64,000 bases of DNA, from positions 434,001 through 498,000 of the forward strand of contig CAWEZI010000005.1 of NCBI GenBank assembly GCA_963813525.1. The letters are read 5' to 3'. The translations under genes and the position numbers were made by a program. Position 1 is the first letter of the stretch; the number at the start of each line of letters is the position of its first letter. This DNA is from Bog-756 sp963813525. GTDB lineage: Bacteria; Actinomycetota; Acidimicrobiia; Acidimicrobiales; RAAP-2. Shown here piece by piece: positions 1-8,420 of the stretch. A model generated the notes under the pieces. That model searched no databases, was not told where the DNA came from, and saw only the letters and a program-made list of their open reading frames with translations.

Positions 1-139
1 GACGATCGTCTCTCATTTGCTAGCTTCGTGCCCGACATCACTCCGTAGCCGGTGGGCTCCGTCCCACCCCGGCGCCAGCGTCGTGGAACGGTGGATCCGG
101 AGTGGTGCATCGCACGTCCTCGTTCGACAGGAGCACGCC

Positions 140-1030
140 ATGGAGACCCGCAAGCTGGAGACGGCCATCTACGAGAAGGACGGCCCGGTCGCCTGGATCA
201 CTTTGGACTACCAGGAGAAGGCCAATATCCAGTCCTCCCGCCTGGTCTTCGATGTCGACATCTGCCTCGACGACGCCGACAAGGACTACGACATCAAAGT
301 GGTGGTCATCAAGGCCAACGGCCCCGGCTTCAGCGGCGGCCACGTGGTGACCGGAACGCCGGGCACCGAGATGCGGGAGATCGATGAGTCCACGGCCAAG
401 CTGGGGAGTCCGTGGAAGGGGCAATGGGAGATCTACGGCACCCCGGTGATGAAACTGTGGGAGTTTCCCAAGGTGACCATCGCCCAGGTCCACGGCTACT
501 GCCTCGGTGGTGGAACGGTGTGGGGCCTCCTCACCGACATGACGGTGGCCTCCGACGATGCCTACTTCCAGTTCCCCGTCCTCCAGGGGATGGCCATGCC
601 CTGCATGGAGACCGGCATCGAGCCCTGGTTGTTCATGAACTGGAAGCGGGCTTCCGAATTCATGTACACCGCCCAGGAGCTGAGCGCGGCCGAGGCCAAG
701 GAGATCGGGCTCATCAACCGCGTCGTGTCATCGGAGCGGCTCGAGGACGAGGTCAACGAACTTGCCTTTCACGTTGCCCAGGCTCCGCTGACCACTCTGA
801 TGGCGGCCAAGGCCAACATCCGGCGGGCGTGGGAGATGATGGGGATCCGCACCCATCTGCAGCAGTCGAACGATCTTCTGACGGTGGCCACGTCGGCCAC
901 CGATGTGAAGGAGTACATCCGCGATGTGTTTCAGGCTGGTTTGCGCCCTCGCGAGGCGTCGAAACGCAACGCCGAACGGGCCAAGGTGCTGGCGGCCGAG
1001 TCAAAGGCACGACGGGCGGCCGCCTCCTGA
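140..1030 (+). CDS. Enoyl-CoA hydratase/isomerase (crotonase) family protein
   Basis: Predicted 296-residue cytosolic crotonase-fold enzyme acting on an acyl-CoA thioester; hydratase or isomerase activity cannot be told apart here. The start ATG at 140 is preceded by an AGGAG ribosome site at 128-132, so the open frame upstream is not coding. Family signs are the GFSGGHVV segment, which sits where the first oxyanion-hole residue is expected, and the HGYCLGGG segment (second oxyanion glycines), followed by a helix that reads WGLLTDMTVASDDAYFQFP, as in ECH proteins. Length is normal for a slightly long crotonase, with a lysine/arginine/alanine-rich C-terminus. It is convergent with adk. The usual paired active-site glutamates are not clear, so the exact reaction is open. 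Confidence 0.85.
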   Translation: METRKLETAIYEKDGPVAWITLDYQEKANIQSSRLVFDVDICLDDADKDYDIKVVVIKANGPGFSGGHVVTGTPGTEMREIDESTAKLGSPWKGQWEIYGTPVMKLWEFPKVTIAQVHGYCLGGGTVWGLLTDMTVASDDAYFQFPVLQGMAMPCMETGIEPWLFMNWKRASEFMYTAQELSAAEAKEIGLINRVVSSERLEDEVNELAFHVAQAPLTTLMAAKANIRRAWEMMGIRTHLQQSNDLLTVATSATDVKEYIRDVFQAGLRPREASKRNAERAKVLAAESKARRAAAS

Positions 1031-1101
1031 CCGGATGGTCCGGAGAACTTCGAAGACCCCGAACGGGATCGGTCCGCCCCCGGTCGACCGGCTGTCACAA
1101 T

Positions 1102-1146
1102 TGAACGGCTGTCAAATGAACGGCTGTCAAATGAACGGCTGTCAAA
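1102..1146. repeat. Three perfect tandem copies of a 15-bp unit
   Basis: The unit TGAACGGCTGTCAAA occurs at 1102-1116, 1117-1131 and 1132-1146 without mismatch, in the 120-bp gap between the stop codons of two convergent genes. A degenerate partial copy (GGCTGTCACAAT) precedes it at about 1090. It is non-coding on both strands as far as can be seen. It may be a simple slippage repeat. Confidence 0.9.
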
Positions 1147-1150
1147 GGTC

Positions 1151-1804
1151 TCACTCCCGGGGGGTGCGGGCCGGCAAGCCGAATCGCTGGCGGATGGCTG
1201 CCTGGAGCTCGTCCACCGGCAGGGTGGCGTCGAAAGTGGCCACAAACTCCTTCTGTTCGAACAGCTCGATGAGGGGTTTGGTCTCCTCGTGGTACTTGGC
1301 CACCCGAATGGCCAGTGCCTCGGGGTTGTCGTCATCGCGGGCCTCCAGCGCTCCTCCGCATACGTCGCAGGTGTCCGGTCTCTCGGGACGATGGGCGATG
1401 AGGTTGTAGTCCAGTCCACACTGGGAACACAGGCGACGGGCCATGACCCGACGGGACACCTCCTCATCGGGCAGGTCGAGGTTGATCACTCCGTCGATGT
1501 CGTAGCTCTCGAGGAAGAATTGGGCCTGACGGGCGGTGCGCGGGAACCCGTCGATGATGAACCCGTAGTTCCAGTTGTGCTCGGCCAGCCTTTGGCGCAC
1601 GACGGTTTCGACCAGTTCATCGCCGACCAGATGCCCGCTGGCCATCACCCGAGTGACCTGCGCACCCAGCTTGGTGTGGTGCTGGACGTTCCACCGGAAC
1701 ATCCCCCCTACGTTCACGTGTTCGATGTCGAGATCCTCGGCGAGCAGGGCGGCCTGGGTGCCCTTGCCGCTGCCCTGGATGCCCATGATGATGAATTTGC
1801 GCAT
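1151..1804 (-). CDS. adk: Adenylate kinase, zinc-LID long form
   Basis: Predicted to catalyse ATP + AMP = 2 ADP in the cytosol. The P-loop GIQGSGKGT is at residues 8-16, the DGFPR motif at 85-89, and four cysteines (C126, C129, C146, C149) form the CxxC...CxxC zinc site of the long LID domain. At 217 residues it matches the family length. The glutamine at position 10 replaces the usual proline or alanine in the P-loop, and the AMP-site region NVGGMFRWN differs from the standard STGDMLR, so this may be a second, diverged Adk rather than the housekeeping copy. It lies 39 bp downstream of ppk2 on the same strand and is probably co-transcribed. No strong ribosome site is visible before the ATG. 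Confidence 0.85.
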   Translation of the reverse strand: MRKFIIMGIQGSGKGTQAALLAEDLDIEHVNVGGMFRWNVQHHTKLGAQVTRVMASGHLVGDELVETVVRQRLAEHNWNYGFIIDGFPRTARQAQFFLESYDIDGVINLDLPDEEVSRRVMARRLCSQCGLDYNLIAHRPERPDTCDVCGGALEARDDDNPEALAIRVAKYHEETKPLIELFEQKEFVATFDATLPVDELQAAIRQRFGLPARTPRE

Positions 1805-1843
1805 GCGTCTACCGGCTGTGGGCGGACGGGCGGCAGGCGTCGG

Positions 1844-2680
1844 TCATCGCACCATGTAGCGCTGTGGAACCCATGTCTGGCTGTCGATCGGGGGTCGCTC
1901 GTAAGCCCGGAGCTGGCGGGGGGGCAGCTCGATCTTGGAGTGGGGGACAGCCTGGTAGGGGACCACCTCGAGGAAGTGGCTGATGATGTTGAGCCGGGCT
2001 GTCCTCTTGTCGTCGGCGTCGACGACGTGCCAAGGGGCCTCTTTGATGTCCGTGTAGACGAACATCTCGTCTTTGGCCTCGGCATAGTCGACCCACCGGG
2101 CCCGGGCCTCGAGGTCCATGGCGCTCAACTTCCACCGCTTCCCGGGGCTGGAGATGCGCGCCTTGAAGCGCCGCTCCTGCTCCTCGTCGCTCAGCGAGAG
2201 CCAGTACTTGATCAGGATGATCCCCGACCGGACCAGTGCCCGCTCGAGCTCGGGACAGGTCCGGAAGAATTCAGCCTGCTCCTGCTCGCTGCAGAACCCC
2301 ATCACCCTCTCGACACCGGCCCGGTTGTACCAGCTGCGGTCGAACAGGACGATCTCGCCGGCGGCGGGAAGATGGGTGATGTAGCGCTGGAAGTACCACT
2401 GCGAGCGCTCACGCTCGGTGGGCGTGCCGAGGGCGACCACCCGACAGAAACGGGCGTTGAGTCGCTCGGTGATCCGCTTGATGGTGCCGCCCTTGCCGGC
2501 CGTGTCCCGTCCCTCGAATATGACCATGACGGCCAGGCCTTTGTGGATGATCCACTCCTGCATCCGCACCAGCTCGGTCTGGAGCCGGCGGAGCTCCTTT
2601 TCGTAGTCGGACTTGGTCACCACCTTGGGCGCGGCGGTAGCGGCTGGATCGCTCTTCGGGCTGCTCCCACTCGGTTCCAC
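1844..2680 (-). CDS. ppk2: Polyphosphate kinase 2 (PPK2) family protein
   Basis: Predicted to move phosphate between polyphosphate and nucleotides. The Walker A segment GRDTAGKGGT is at residues 57-66 and the Walker B/lid region FDRSWYNRAGVE starts near residue 113, with the conserved R-W-K-L-S and D-E-M-F stretches downstream, all typical of single-domain PPK2. The start is uncertain: GTG at 2680 gives 278 residues, close to the family norm. Upstream in-frame codons reach 2998 but encode low-complexity sequence overlapping the divergent gene. No ribosome site precedes the GTG. The adenylate kinase gene follows 39 bp downstream, which suggests a polyphosphate-driven nucleotide phosphorylation unit. 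PPK2 class (I, II or III) was not assigned. Confidence 0.88.
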   Translation of the reverse strand: MEPSGSSPKSDPAATAAPKVVTKSDYEKELRRLQTELVRMQEWIIHKGLAVMVIFEGRDTAGKGGTIKRITERLNARFCRVVALGTPTERERSQWYFQRYITHLPAAGEIVLFDRSWYNRAGVERVMGFCSEQEQAEFFRTCPELERALVRSGIILIKYWLSLSDEEQERRFKARISSPGKRWKLSAMDLEARARWVDYAEAKDEMFVYTDIKEAPWHVVDADDKRTARLNIISHFLEVVPYQAVPHSKIELPPRQLRAYERPPIDSQTWVPQRYMVR

Positions 2681-2911
2681 TACCCAGTCGAGCGTAGTGA
2701 CAACGGCCCGGGCCCGACAATCCTGTTGGCCCTGGGGATATGCCGGTGGCACTGTTCCAATACCAGCTCGAGGGCTGCGGTGTACCGTGCCAACCACCGG
2801 AGGCCGCCCGACCAACGGCGAAGAGGGGGGTGCGCAGACGACGGCGGTGGCGGTGGGGGTTAGCGGAGGGCGACAGCGGAGGACGGGACAGTGGAGTGAG
2901 AGGAGGGAAGA

Positions 2912-3415
2912 GTGGAGACCCAGGGGTCGGGTACCGACAACGGCGGAGCCAACGACAACGACGATCAAGCCAACGACGACCAAGCCACCACTATCCAAGC
3001 CACCAATAACAAGGTGAGGGTGGCGGCCTTCTGGCAGACTCTCTACGACCGGGACTGGGCCGGACTCCGCCGCTTCTTTTCGGCCCAGAGCGAGTACACC
3101 GACGTCCCCTCACCACCCGACGACGTGGCCCGCGGTCCCGACCAGATCGAAGCCCGGCTCCGACTCGGGCTGGAGCGCCTTTCGGGGTACGAGCATGGGC
3201 TCCGGTTGATGGTGGCCCAAGGCAACGTGGTGGTGACTGAGCACACGGAGACCTGGCACTGGCACACCGGCGAGCAGGTGACCCTCCCCTTCGTGTCGGT
3301 CCAGGAGCTGAGCGACGGGATCATCGTCCGGTGGTGGGACTACTGGGATCTGCAGACCCTGATGAACGCCGCGCCAGCCTGGTGGATCGAACACATCGCC
3401 CAGGGCTACACCTGA
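2912..3415 (+). CDS. NTF2/SnoaL-like fold protein
   Basis: Predicted 167-residue small alpha+beta barrel protein of the SnoaL/NTF2 superfamily, function unknown. The core begins at about residue 35 (VAAFWQTLYDRDWAGLRRFF) and ends with a tryptophan-rich strand (IIVRWWDYWDLQTL), typical of the family. The first 34 residues are rich in Asn, Asp, Gln and Thr and look disordered; a second GTG at about 3013 would remove them. GTG 2912 is preferred because AGGAGGG lies at 2901-2907. It is divergent from ppk2. No enzyme residues can be assigned. Confidence 0.7.
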   Translation: METQGSGTDNGGANDNDDQANDDQATTIQATNNKVRVAAFWQTLYDRDWAGLRRFFSAQSEYTDVPSPPDDVARGPDQIEARLRLGLERLSGYEHGLRLMVAQGNVVVTEHTETWHWHTGEQVTLPFVSVQELSDGIIVRWWDYWDLQTLMNAAPAWWIEHIAQGYT

Positions 3416-3425
3416 ACGCAGGTGT
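3408..3425. terminator. Perfect 7-bp hairpin over the NTF2-like stop codon
   Basis: ACACCTG (3408-3414), loop AACG, CAGGTGT (3419-3425). The stop codon TGA at 3413-3415 is within it. There is no U tract, so it may be a weak terminator or an mRNA-end hairpin. Confidence 0.4.
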
Positions 3426-3835
3426 GATTGTTCCCGCCCGTGGTCTTCGGCCTGCTGTCCGGTCATCTCTCGAATTCGTAGGCGCCTTGGGCGTACTCGT
3501 CGACCTCGGTCGCGGGGAATCTGGCGCGTCGCAACCGGGTCTGGGGGTGCGGCGCGTCCGGGCGTCCTAACGGACCAACCTGCGATTGGTGCCGGTTCGT
3601 CACTGAGTTGGCCACCCAGCTGAGTGAATTGTGGTGCTTGGTAACGGCGAGGCGACCTCGTTGAGAGAGCTGCGTCGGACGGAAGTTTTTGAAATGTGCA
3701 TTCCCGGTTGACTTCCAATGTGATCCGGTTTAACTTAATGCCAGTAATCCACTAGGTTTTGTCGGGTATGGGTTAGGGGCCTTCAGCTTTCTTGAGGTCG
3801 GTCGACCGTGTCCTGGCGCCGAACAAGGAGCTTGC
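3416..3835. other. Gene-free 420-bp region with hairpin and promoter
   Basis: No convincing gene on either strand. It holds an imperfect 12-bp inverted repeat at 3600-3611/3616-3627 (10 of 12 pairs, loop CCAC), a promoter-like pair at 3708-3736, and a roughly 100-nt leader before the PstS-like gene. Base composition is more AT-rich from about 3680 to 3760 than in the surrounding genes. Confidence 0.6.
3708..3736 (+). promoter_or_regulatory. Sigma70-type promoter of the PstS-like/Ig-like pair
   Basis: TTGACT at 3708-3713 and TAACTT at 3731-3736, spacer 17 bp (or TTAACT with 16). It lies about 100 bp before the ATG at 3836 in a locally AT-rich stretch, in the right orientation. Confidence 0.5.
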
Positions 3836-5059
3836 ATGAAAACCTTCCTGCGAAACAGGGGAATCCGCCTGATCGCCGCCCTGGCCATCGCCACCGGCAC
3901 TGCCGGCGTGGCGAGCCTGACCGCCCTCAGCACCACCCAGGCCTCGGCCGATCCGTCCTCGGTGACCGGCTATGTGGGGGTGGGCGCCGACGTCACCCAG
4001 GACTTCTTCGATTCACTGTCGGGGGCGGGCCAGCCAGACTCGGCCAACACGCAGTTCTATACCCCCCTGGCCTCCTCTCCGGCTAGCAACTCACGGACCA
4101 TCCAGTCCTTTGACGCCTTCCCGACCGGTGGTTCGACCCTCAACCCGGGGTGCATCACCACCAAGTTCGGCGGCCCGACCTTCGACCGGCCCAACTCCAC
4201 CACCAACGGCATCTCTGCCCTGGTGGCCGACATCAACGGCACCGGATGGGAGAATCCCATTGCCGCGCAATCGTGCACCGGCGCCGAGGTGAGCATGACC
4301 GGTCAGGTCGACTTCGCTCGGGCCGCCCGGGGTCCGAAGACAAGCGGGAGCTTGCTCACCTTCATCCCCTACGGTCGGGATGCGGTGTCGGTTCTCGTCT
4401 TCGACCACGGGGACGGCGCCCTCAACACGCTGACCACGGCCCAGCTCACCTCTATCTACTCGAGCAGCACCGGGGTAACGAGCATCGGCGGTGACAGTGT
4501 CGAAGGATGTTTGACCATCACCGGTTCCTCCCCACGGTCGAACCTGGAGACGGCCATCGGCGTCTCGGACACGACGGCTGAAAGCGAAGCCCTGCAGGAC
4601 AGCTGCGACCAGATCCAGCAGAACAGCGGCAACGCCTTCTACTCCGCCGTTTCCAGCCTGCCGAGCGGGACCGACGCCGTCGTCCCCATCTCGACGGGCG
4701 ACTGGATTGCCCAGAACAACGGGGTGGCCGTGGACGAATCGAATACCGCCCGGAGCAATGGCCTCACCCTGGCCTCGATCACCGGCATAGGTGCGCCTTT
4801 CCAGGGTTCGGGCACCAGCTTGCGGCCCGTAACCGCCTACTACGAGAGCTCCTACGGTTACAACCTCAACACGGTGGTGTCCACCAGCGAGATCACCAGC
4901 GGCAACACTCTCTACAACAAGGGGCTGGTCAGCCTGTTCGTCGGATCGAGTTCGTCGCTGTGCGCCTCGGCGTTCCAGTCGCAGATGAACAACTTCGGGT
5001 TCGACGACCTCCAAGGCTCGGAAGGGACCTGTGGGTCCGGCACCGAGGGCAACAGCTAA
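3836..5059 (+). CDS. Secreted PstS-like substrate-binding protein
   Basis: Predicted 407-residue exported protein. Residues 1-38 form a Sec signal (KTFLRNRG, a hydrophobic run IAALAIATGTAGVAS, then a likely cleavage after QASA). The mature protein starts with GYVGVGADVTQDFFDSLSG, which resembles the first strand and helix of phosphate-binding PstS-type periplasmic binding proteins (GxGSD...QxV). The later segment VDFARAARGPK followed by LLTFIPYGRDAVSVL also fits that fold. No pst permease or ATPase gene is near, so phosphate transport is not shown; a surface or scaffold role is possible. ATG 3836 has an AAGGAG site. The Ig-like gene follows 51 bp downstream and is probably in the same transcript. 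Confidence 0.65.
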   Translation: MKTFLRNRGIRLIAALAIATGTAGVASLTALSTTQASADPSSVTGYVGVGADVTQDFFDSLSGAGQPDSANTQFYTPLASSPASNSRTIQSFDAFPTGGSTLNPGCITTKFGGPTFDRPNSTTNGISALVADINGTGWENPIAAQSCTGAEVSMTGQVDFARAARGPKTSGSLLTFIPYGRDAVSVLVFDHGDGALNTLTTAQLTSIYSSSTGVTSIGGDSVEGCLTITGSSPRSNLETAIGVSDTTAESEALQDSCDQIQQNSGNAFYSAVSSLPSGTDAVVPISTGDWIAQNNGVAVDESNTARSNGLTLASITGIGAPFQGSGTSLRPVTAYYESSYGYNLNTVVSTSEITSGNTLYNKGLVSLFVGSSSSLCASAFQSQMNNFGFDDLQGSEGTCGSGTEGNS

Positions 5060-5110
5060 GCCCCGCCCGACACCACAACCACACCACCAGAGTGAAGGAA
5101 TAAGGACACC

Positions 5111-6310
5111 ATGTTTGAAGAACGCGCCCCTAAGACAGCCCCCAGCACCCCGATCGGGTCCTCCCGGACCCGATCGGGGAGGACACTACGCACCTGGCTG
5201 GTGATCGTGGCCACCCTGCTCGCCAGCGGCGCCGCCTTGGTGGTGGCCGAGGCGGCGCCGTCCGCCGCCTCCACACTTAACGGTGTGGCCACCACGGTCA
5301 ATCCGTCGAATGGCGACTTCCTGGCCTCTGGCGGCTCGGATACCCCGTTCACCCTTTCCCTTCCGCACATCGCCGCCTGCTCGGGAGACACCGCCCACGA
5401 CGGCTACAACGTGTGGAGCTATCTGGTCGAAAAGTCGGCGAAGATCGGTTCGACCACCTTCAGCGGTGCGTCCGGTCCCTCCCAGGGCTACGGCCTCTAC
5501 GACAACACCGGCACCTACTACGGCCCGGCCAACACCGCCATCAACACCGGCCAGGTCACCCAGATCCCCGACTTCGAGTGGGGACCGGCCATCGCCGGCG
5601 ACGGCATTCTGTCCAAGATCCTCTACACCGGCAAGAAGAGCGGGATCTGGGAAGGCGGGCTGGCTTGCGCCAACAGCTCCGGTGTGCTCACCGACAACTG
5701 GAACGTGCAGTTCACCTTCACCAAGAGCACGAGCGATCCCAACGGGTTCACCTGGACGGCCGTGCCCGGTCCCGAGGGTGATACCTTCGCCACCATCACC
5801 TCGGCCGACACCGCCACCTTCCCTGAAGGATCAAGCGGCTCGTTCACCCCGACGGCCTCGGGCACCCCGACCCCGACCATCACTGAGTCGGGGACTCTGC
5901 CGACCGGAGTCACATTCACCGGAGGCAAGCTGACCGGCACCCCGACACAGTCCGGCAGCTTCCCCATCACCTTCACCGCCACCAACGGGATCGGCAACCC
6001 GGGCACGCAGGCCTTCACGCTGACCGTTGCCGCCCCGTTCGAGATCACCACCATGTCGCTGCCGGCCGCCACCATCGGTACGGCCTACAGCGCAACGTTG
6101 GCCGCTTCGGGAGGCACCAAGCCGTACGCCTGGAAGGCCAAGGGCCTGCCCAAGGGCCTGAAGGTCAACAAGACCTCCGGGGTGATAGCTGGAAAGCCAG
6201 CGGCGACGGACGCGGCCAAGACCTACTCGGTGGCGGTCACGGTCACCGACAAGGCCAAGCCCAAGGGAACGGCGACCAAGACCCTCTCGCTCGTACTCAA
6301 CGCCGCCTAG
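5111..6310 (+). CDS. Secreted Ig-like (putative Ig, PIG-type) protein
   Basis: Predicted 399-residue exported protein. A Sec-type signal covers residues 1-57 (basic start, then TWLVIVATLLASGAALVVA, probable cleavage near PSAAS). Residues 58-220 are an unrecognised domain. About residues 222-306 form one PIG-type Ig repeat (ITSADTATFPEGSSG ... TGTPTQSGSF ... FTLTV), and the last 90 residues form a second, distinct Ig-like unit (LPAATIGTAYSATLAASGG ... LPKGLKV). The same two module types build the two giant proteins at 27-38 kb, with the same order at the C-terminus, so the three are related. No cell-wall sorting motif is present. AAGGA before the ATG supports the start. Confidence 0.75.
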   Translation: MFEERAPKTAPSTPIGSSRTRSGRTLRTWLVIVATLLASGAALVVAEAAPSAASTLNGVATTVNPSNGDFLASGGSDTPFTLSLPHIAACSGDTAHDGYNVWSYLVEKSAKIGSTTFSGASGPSQGYGLYDNTGTYYGPANTAINTGQVTQIPDFEWGPAIAGDGILSKILYTGKKSGIWEGGLACANSSGVLTDNWNVQFTFTKSTSDPNGFTWTAVPGPEGDTFATITSADTATFPEGSSGSFTPTASGTPTPTITESGTLPTGVTFTGGKLTGTPTQSGSFPITFTATNGIGNPGTQAFTLTVAAPFEITTMSLPAATIGTAYSATLAASGGTKPYAWKAKGLPKGLKVNKTSGVIAGKPAATDAAKTYSVAVTVTDKAKPKGTATKTLSLVLNAA

Positions 6311-6316
6311 GCCACC

Positions 6317-6351
6317 GGACGTGCCAGCCGGGTCTCCTGGCTGGCACGTCC
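6317..6351. terminator. Strong 13-bp bidirectional hairpin between convergent genes
   Basis: GGACGTGCCAGCC (6317-6329) and its exact complement GGCTGGCACGTCC (6339-6351), loop of 9 nt. It sits between the stop codons of the Ig-like protein and the decarboxylase and can serve both. No long U tract. Confidence 0.75.
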
Positions 6352-6358
6352 GAGAGGC

Positions 6359-7723
6359 TCAGGCCATGGTGGCGATGATCTCCTCGATGATGCCGATGGT
6401 GGTGTCCGGGTGGAGGAGGGCCAGCCTCGCCACCGACTCGCCCTCCCACCGTGTGGGTACGACGAAACCGATCTGTTCCGTCAGGATCCGCGACGACCAG
6501 TCTTCGTAGTCCTCGAGCCCCCAGCCGATCCTGCGGAAGAGCACCACCGACAGCTCCGGTCGGCGCACCAGCTCGACGTGGGGCGTGCGTTCGATGAGGT
6601 CGGCCGACTCCTGGGTGACCGACAGGACAGTCTCGATGGCATCGCGGTAGGCGTCGGTGCCGTTGACGGCCAACGAGAACCACAGCGGGAGACCGCGGGC
6701 CCTCCGGGTCAGGTGGTAGGCGTAGTCGCTCGGGTTCCACTCGCCCGGGGTGCCGGTGTGGAGCACGTCAAGGTAGGAGGCGTCCTGGGCGTGGACGGCC
6801 TTGGCCAGGTTCGGTTGGCGGTAGATGAGGGCGGCACAGTCGAACGGGGCGAACAGCCACTTGTGCGGGTCCACCACCAGAGAGTCGACCCGTTCGATCC
6901 CGTCGAAGCGCCGGCGGACCGACGGGGCAAACAGAGCAGCACAGCCGTAGGCGCCGTCGACGTGGAACCAGAGGGTCCGTTCGGCGGCGACGTCGGCCAC
7001 CCCGTCGAGGTCGTCGATGATGCCGGCGTTGGTGGTGCCTCCGGTGGCCACCACCCCGATGGCGTCCTCACCCCGCGGGTGGCTGTCCAGTGCGGCCCGG
7101 AGGCCCTCGCCGGTCAGTCGGTGGTCGTCGCACGGCACCAGCAGTGACTCGACTCCCAGGACGGTCAGGGCCTTGCCCACCGACGAGTGGGCTTCTTCGC
7201 TGATGGCGATGAGCGGCCGGTCAGGCGCTTGTCCCCCCCGGCGATGGGCGGCCGTGTCCCGGGCCACCATGAGGGCCGACAGGTTGCCGGCCGATCCCCC
7301 GGCCACGAAGCATCCGCCGGCCCCCGCCGGCAGCCCGGCCACGTCGGAGAGCACCCGCAGAGCCTGGTTTTCGGCGCTGACCGGGCCGGCCGCTTCCATC
7401 CAGGACGTGGCCTGCAGGGACGAACAGGCCACCACCATGTCGAACAGGAGCGCCGCCTTGGTCGGCGCCGCCGGTATGAAGGAGAGGAAGCGGGGGCTGT
7501 CGCACGAGACGATGGCCGTGGCCAGCTCGGTGTCGAAGACCTCCATGATCCGGCGGGGATCGGTTCCCTCCGGTGTGATGAGACCGGCCAGACTGGCTTC
7601 CAACGACGAGGTCCGGGCCCCCCCGAAGTCCAGGGGCACCGGGTCGACAGCCAACCTCCAGCGGCAGTAGTCGAGGATCAGGGTGGTCATCTGTTCGTCG
7701 TAGACGAACATCGGATTGCGCAT
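6359..7723 (-). CDS. PLP-dependent group II decarboxylase family protein
   Basis: Predicted 454-residue cytosolic aminotransferase-fold enzyme, in the family of aromatic-L-amino-acid, glutamate and diaminobutyrate decarboxylases. The PLP lysine is K288 in DPHKWLF; the cofactor aspartate is D256 in HVDGAYG; H179 in EEAHSS should stack on the ring. ATG 7723 has an AAAGGA ribosome site 6 bp upstream. It is followed by a methyltransferase gene on the same strand. The substrate (an L-amino acid) cannot be predicted from the motifs. Confidence 0.88.
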   Translation of the reverse strand: MRNPMFVYDEQMTTLILDYCRWRLAVDPVPLDFGGARTSSLEASLAGLITPEGTDPRRIMEVFDTELATAIVSCDSPRFLSFIPAAPTKAALLFDMVVACSSLQATSWMEAAGPVSAENQALRVLSDVAGLPAGAGGCFVAGGSAGNLSALMVARDTAAHRRGGQAPDRPLIAISEEAHSSVGKALTVLGVESLLVPCDDHRLTGEGLRAALDSHPRGEDAIGVVATGGTTNAGIIDDLDGVADVAAERTLWFHVDGAYGCAALFAPSVRRRFDGIERVDSLVVDPHKWLFAPFDCAALIYRQPNLAKAVHAQDASYLDVLHTGTPGEWNPSDYAYHLTRRARGLPLWFSLAVNGTDAYRDAIETVLSVTQESADLIERTPHVELVRRPELSVVLFRRIGWGLEDYEDWSSRILTEQIGFVVPTRWEGESVARLALLHPDTTIGIIEEIIATMA

Positions 7724-7765
7724 GGCGTCCTTTCGGTCCCTACCGAGGCCCCATGATCGTAGACA

Positions 7766-8404
7766 TCACCTCGACCCTCCCGGCCGGCCCGATTCGCCGT
7801 CGGGCGACCCGCCCTTTTGGTCGTGCTCCGATCCGCCCGGGCCCTTTTGGTGCACGGACACCGCGTAGGCCTCTCCGTCGTAAGGATCCCCGGACCAGGT
7901 AGCCCACCGACCGGTGCAGGCCAGGCCCATCCGGTGGCAATCCCTGTCATAGTCGTCCAGCCCGTAGTGGCGGTCCAACTGGAAGCCGGCTACCAACCGG
8001 CCACCCTCGGCCAGGTGGCGGGCGCAACCGGCCACCAGAGCGGATCGGGACTCCTCGCCGGCGAACAGCGGGACGTTTCCGGCCATCACCACCACGTCGA
8101 AACGTCGGGCCAGGTCGGTGACGGCCATGTCCCCGATGATCCAGTCGAGCTCGGGCGAGAGGCGCCGTGCCGTGGCGATCATCGAGGGGTCGAGGTCGAC
8201 GCCGACCGTGTCGACGCCCCGCCGGGCCAGCTCCCTGGCCACCCGTCCCGTACCGCAACCGGCATCGAGCACCGTGGCCGGCTCCCAGCGCGCCACGAAT
8301 GCCGCTTCGCCGTGAACATCGGCGCCCGAGGCGGCCAGGGAGTCGAAGCGCTCCTGGTAGCTCTCCCCGTCCCAGCTGATGACCGGTTGATCGTCGCTGG
8401 TCAC
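7766..8404 (-). CDS. Class I SAM-dependent methyltransferase
   Basis: Predicted 212-residue soluble methyltransferase. The SAM-binding motif I VLDAGCGTGRVA is at about residues 40-51, followed by an acidic residue at the end of strand 2 (VGVDLDPSM) and a motif II/III region (IIGDMAV, LAEGGRLVAGF). The substrate is unknown and probably small. GTG 8404 is chosen because the upstream gene ends at 8421; a purine-rich GAGGGG is 12 bp before it. The C-terminal 25 residues are Gly/Ser/Asp-rich and probably unstructured. It is 16 bp from the upstream gene, so it is probably part of the same transcript. Confidence 0.8.
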   Translation of the reverse strand: MTSDDQPVISWDGESYQERFDSLAASGADVHGEAAFVARWEPATVLDAGCGTGRVARELARRGVDTVGVDLDPSMIATARRLSPELDWIIGDMAVTDLARRFDVVVMAGNVPLFAGEESRSALVAGCARHLAEGGRLVAGFQLDRHYGLDDYDRDCHRMGLACTGRWATWSGDPYDGEAYAVSVHQKGPGGSEHDQKGGSPDGESGRPGGSR

Positions 8405-8420
8405 GGGGCCGGCCAGCCCC

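Noticed and set aside
17..139. N-terminal extension of the crotonase
   Set aside because: A ribosome site precedes ATG 140 and family members start there.
1289..2863. Long plus-strand open frame opposite adk and ppk2
   Set aside because: Both minus-strand genes have clear domains; the plus frame has none and no ribosome site.
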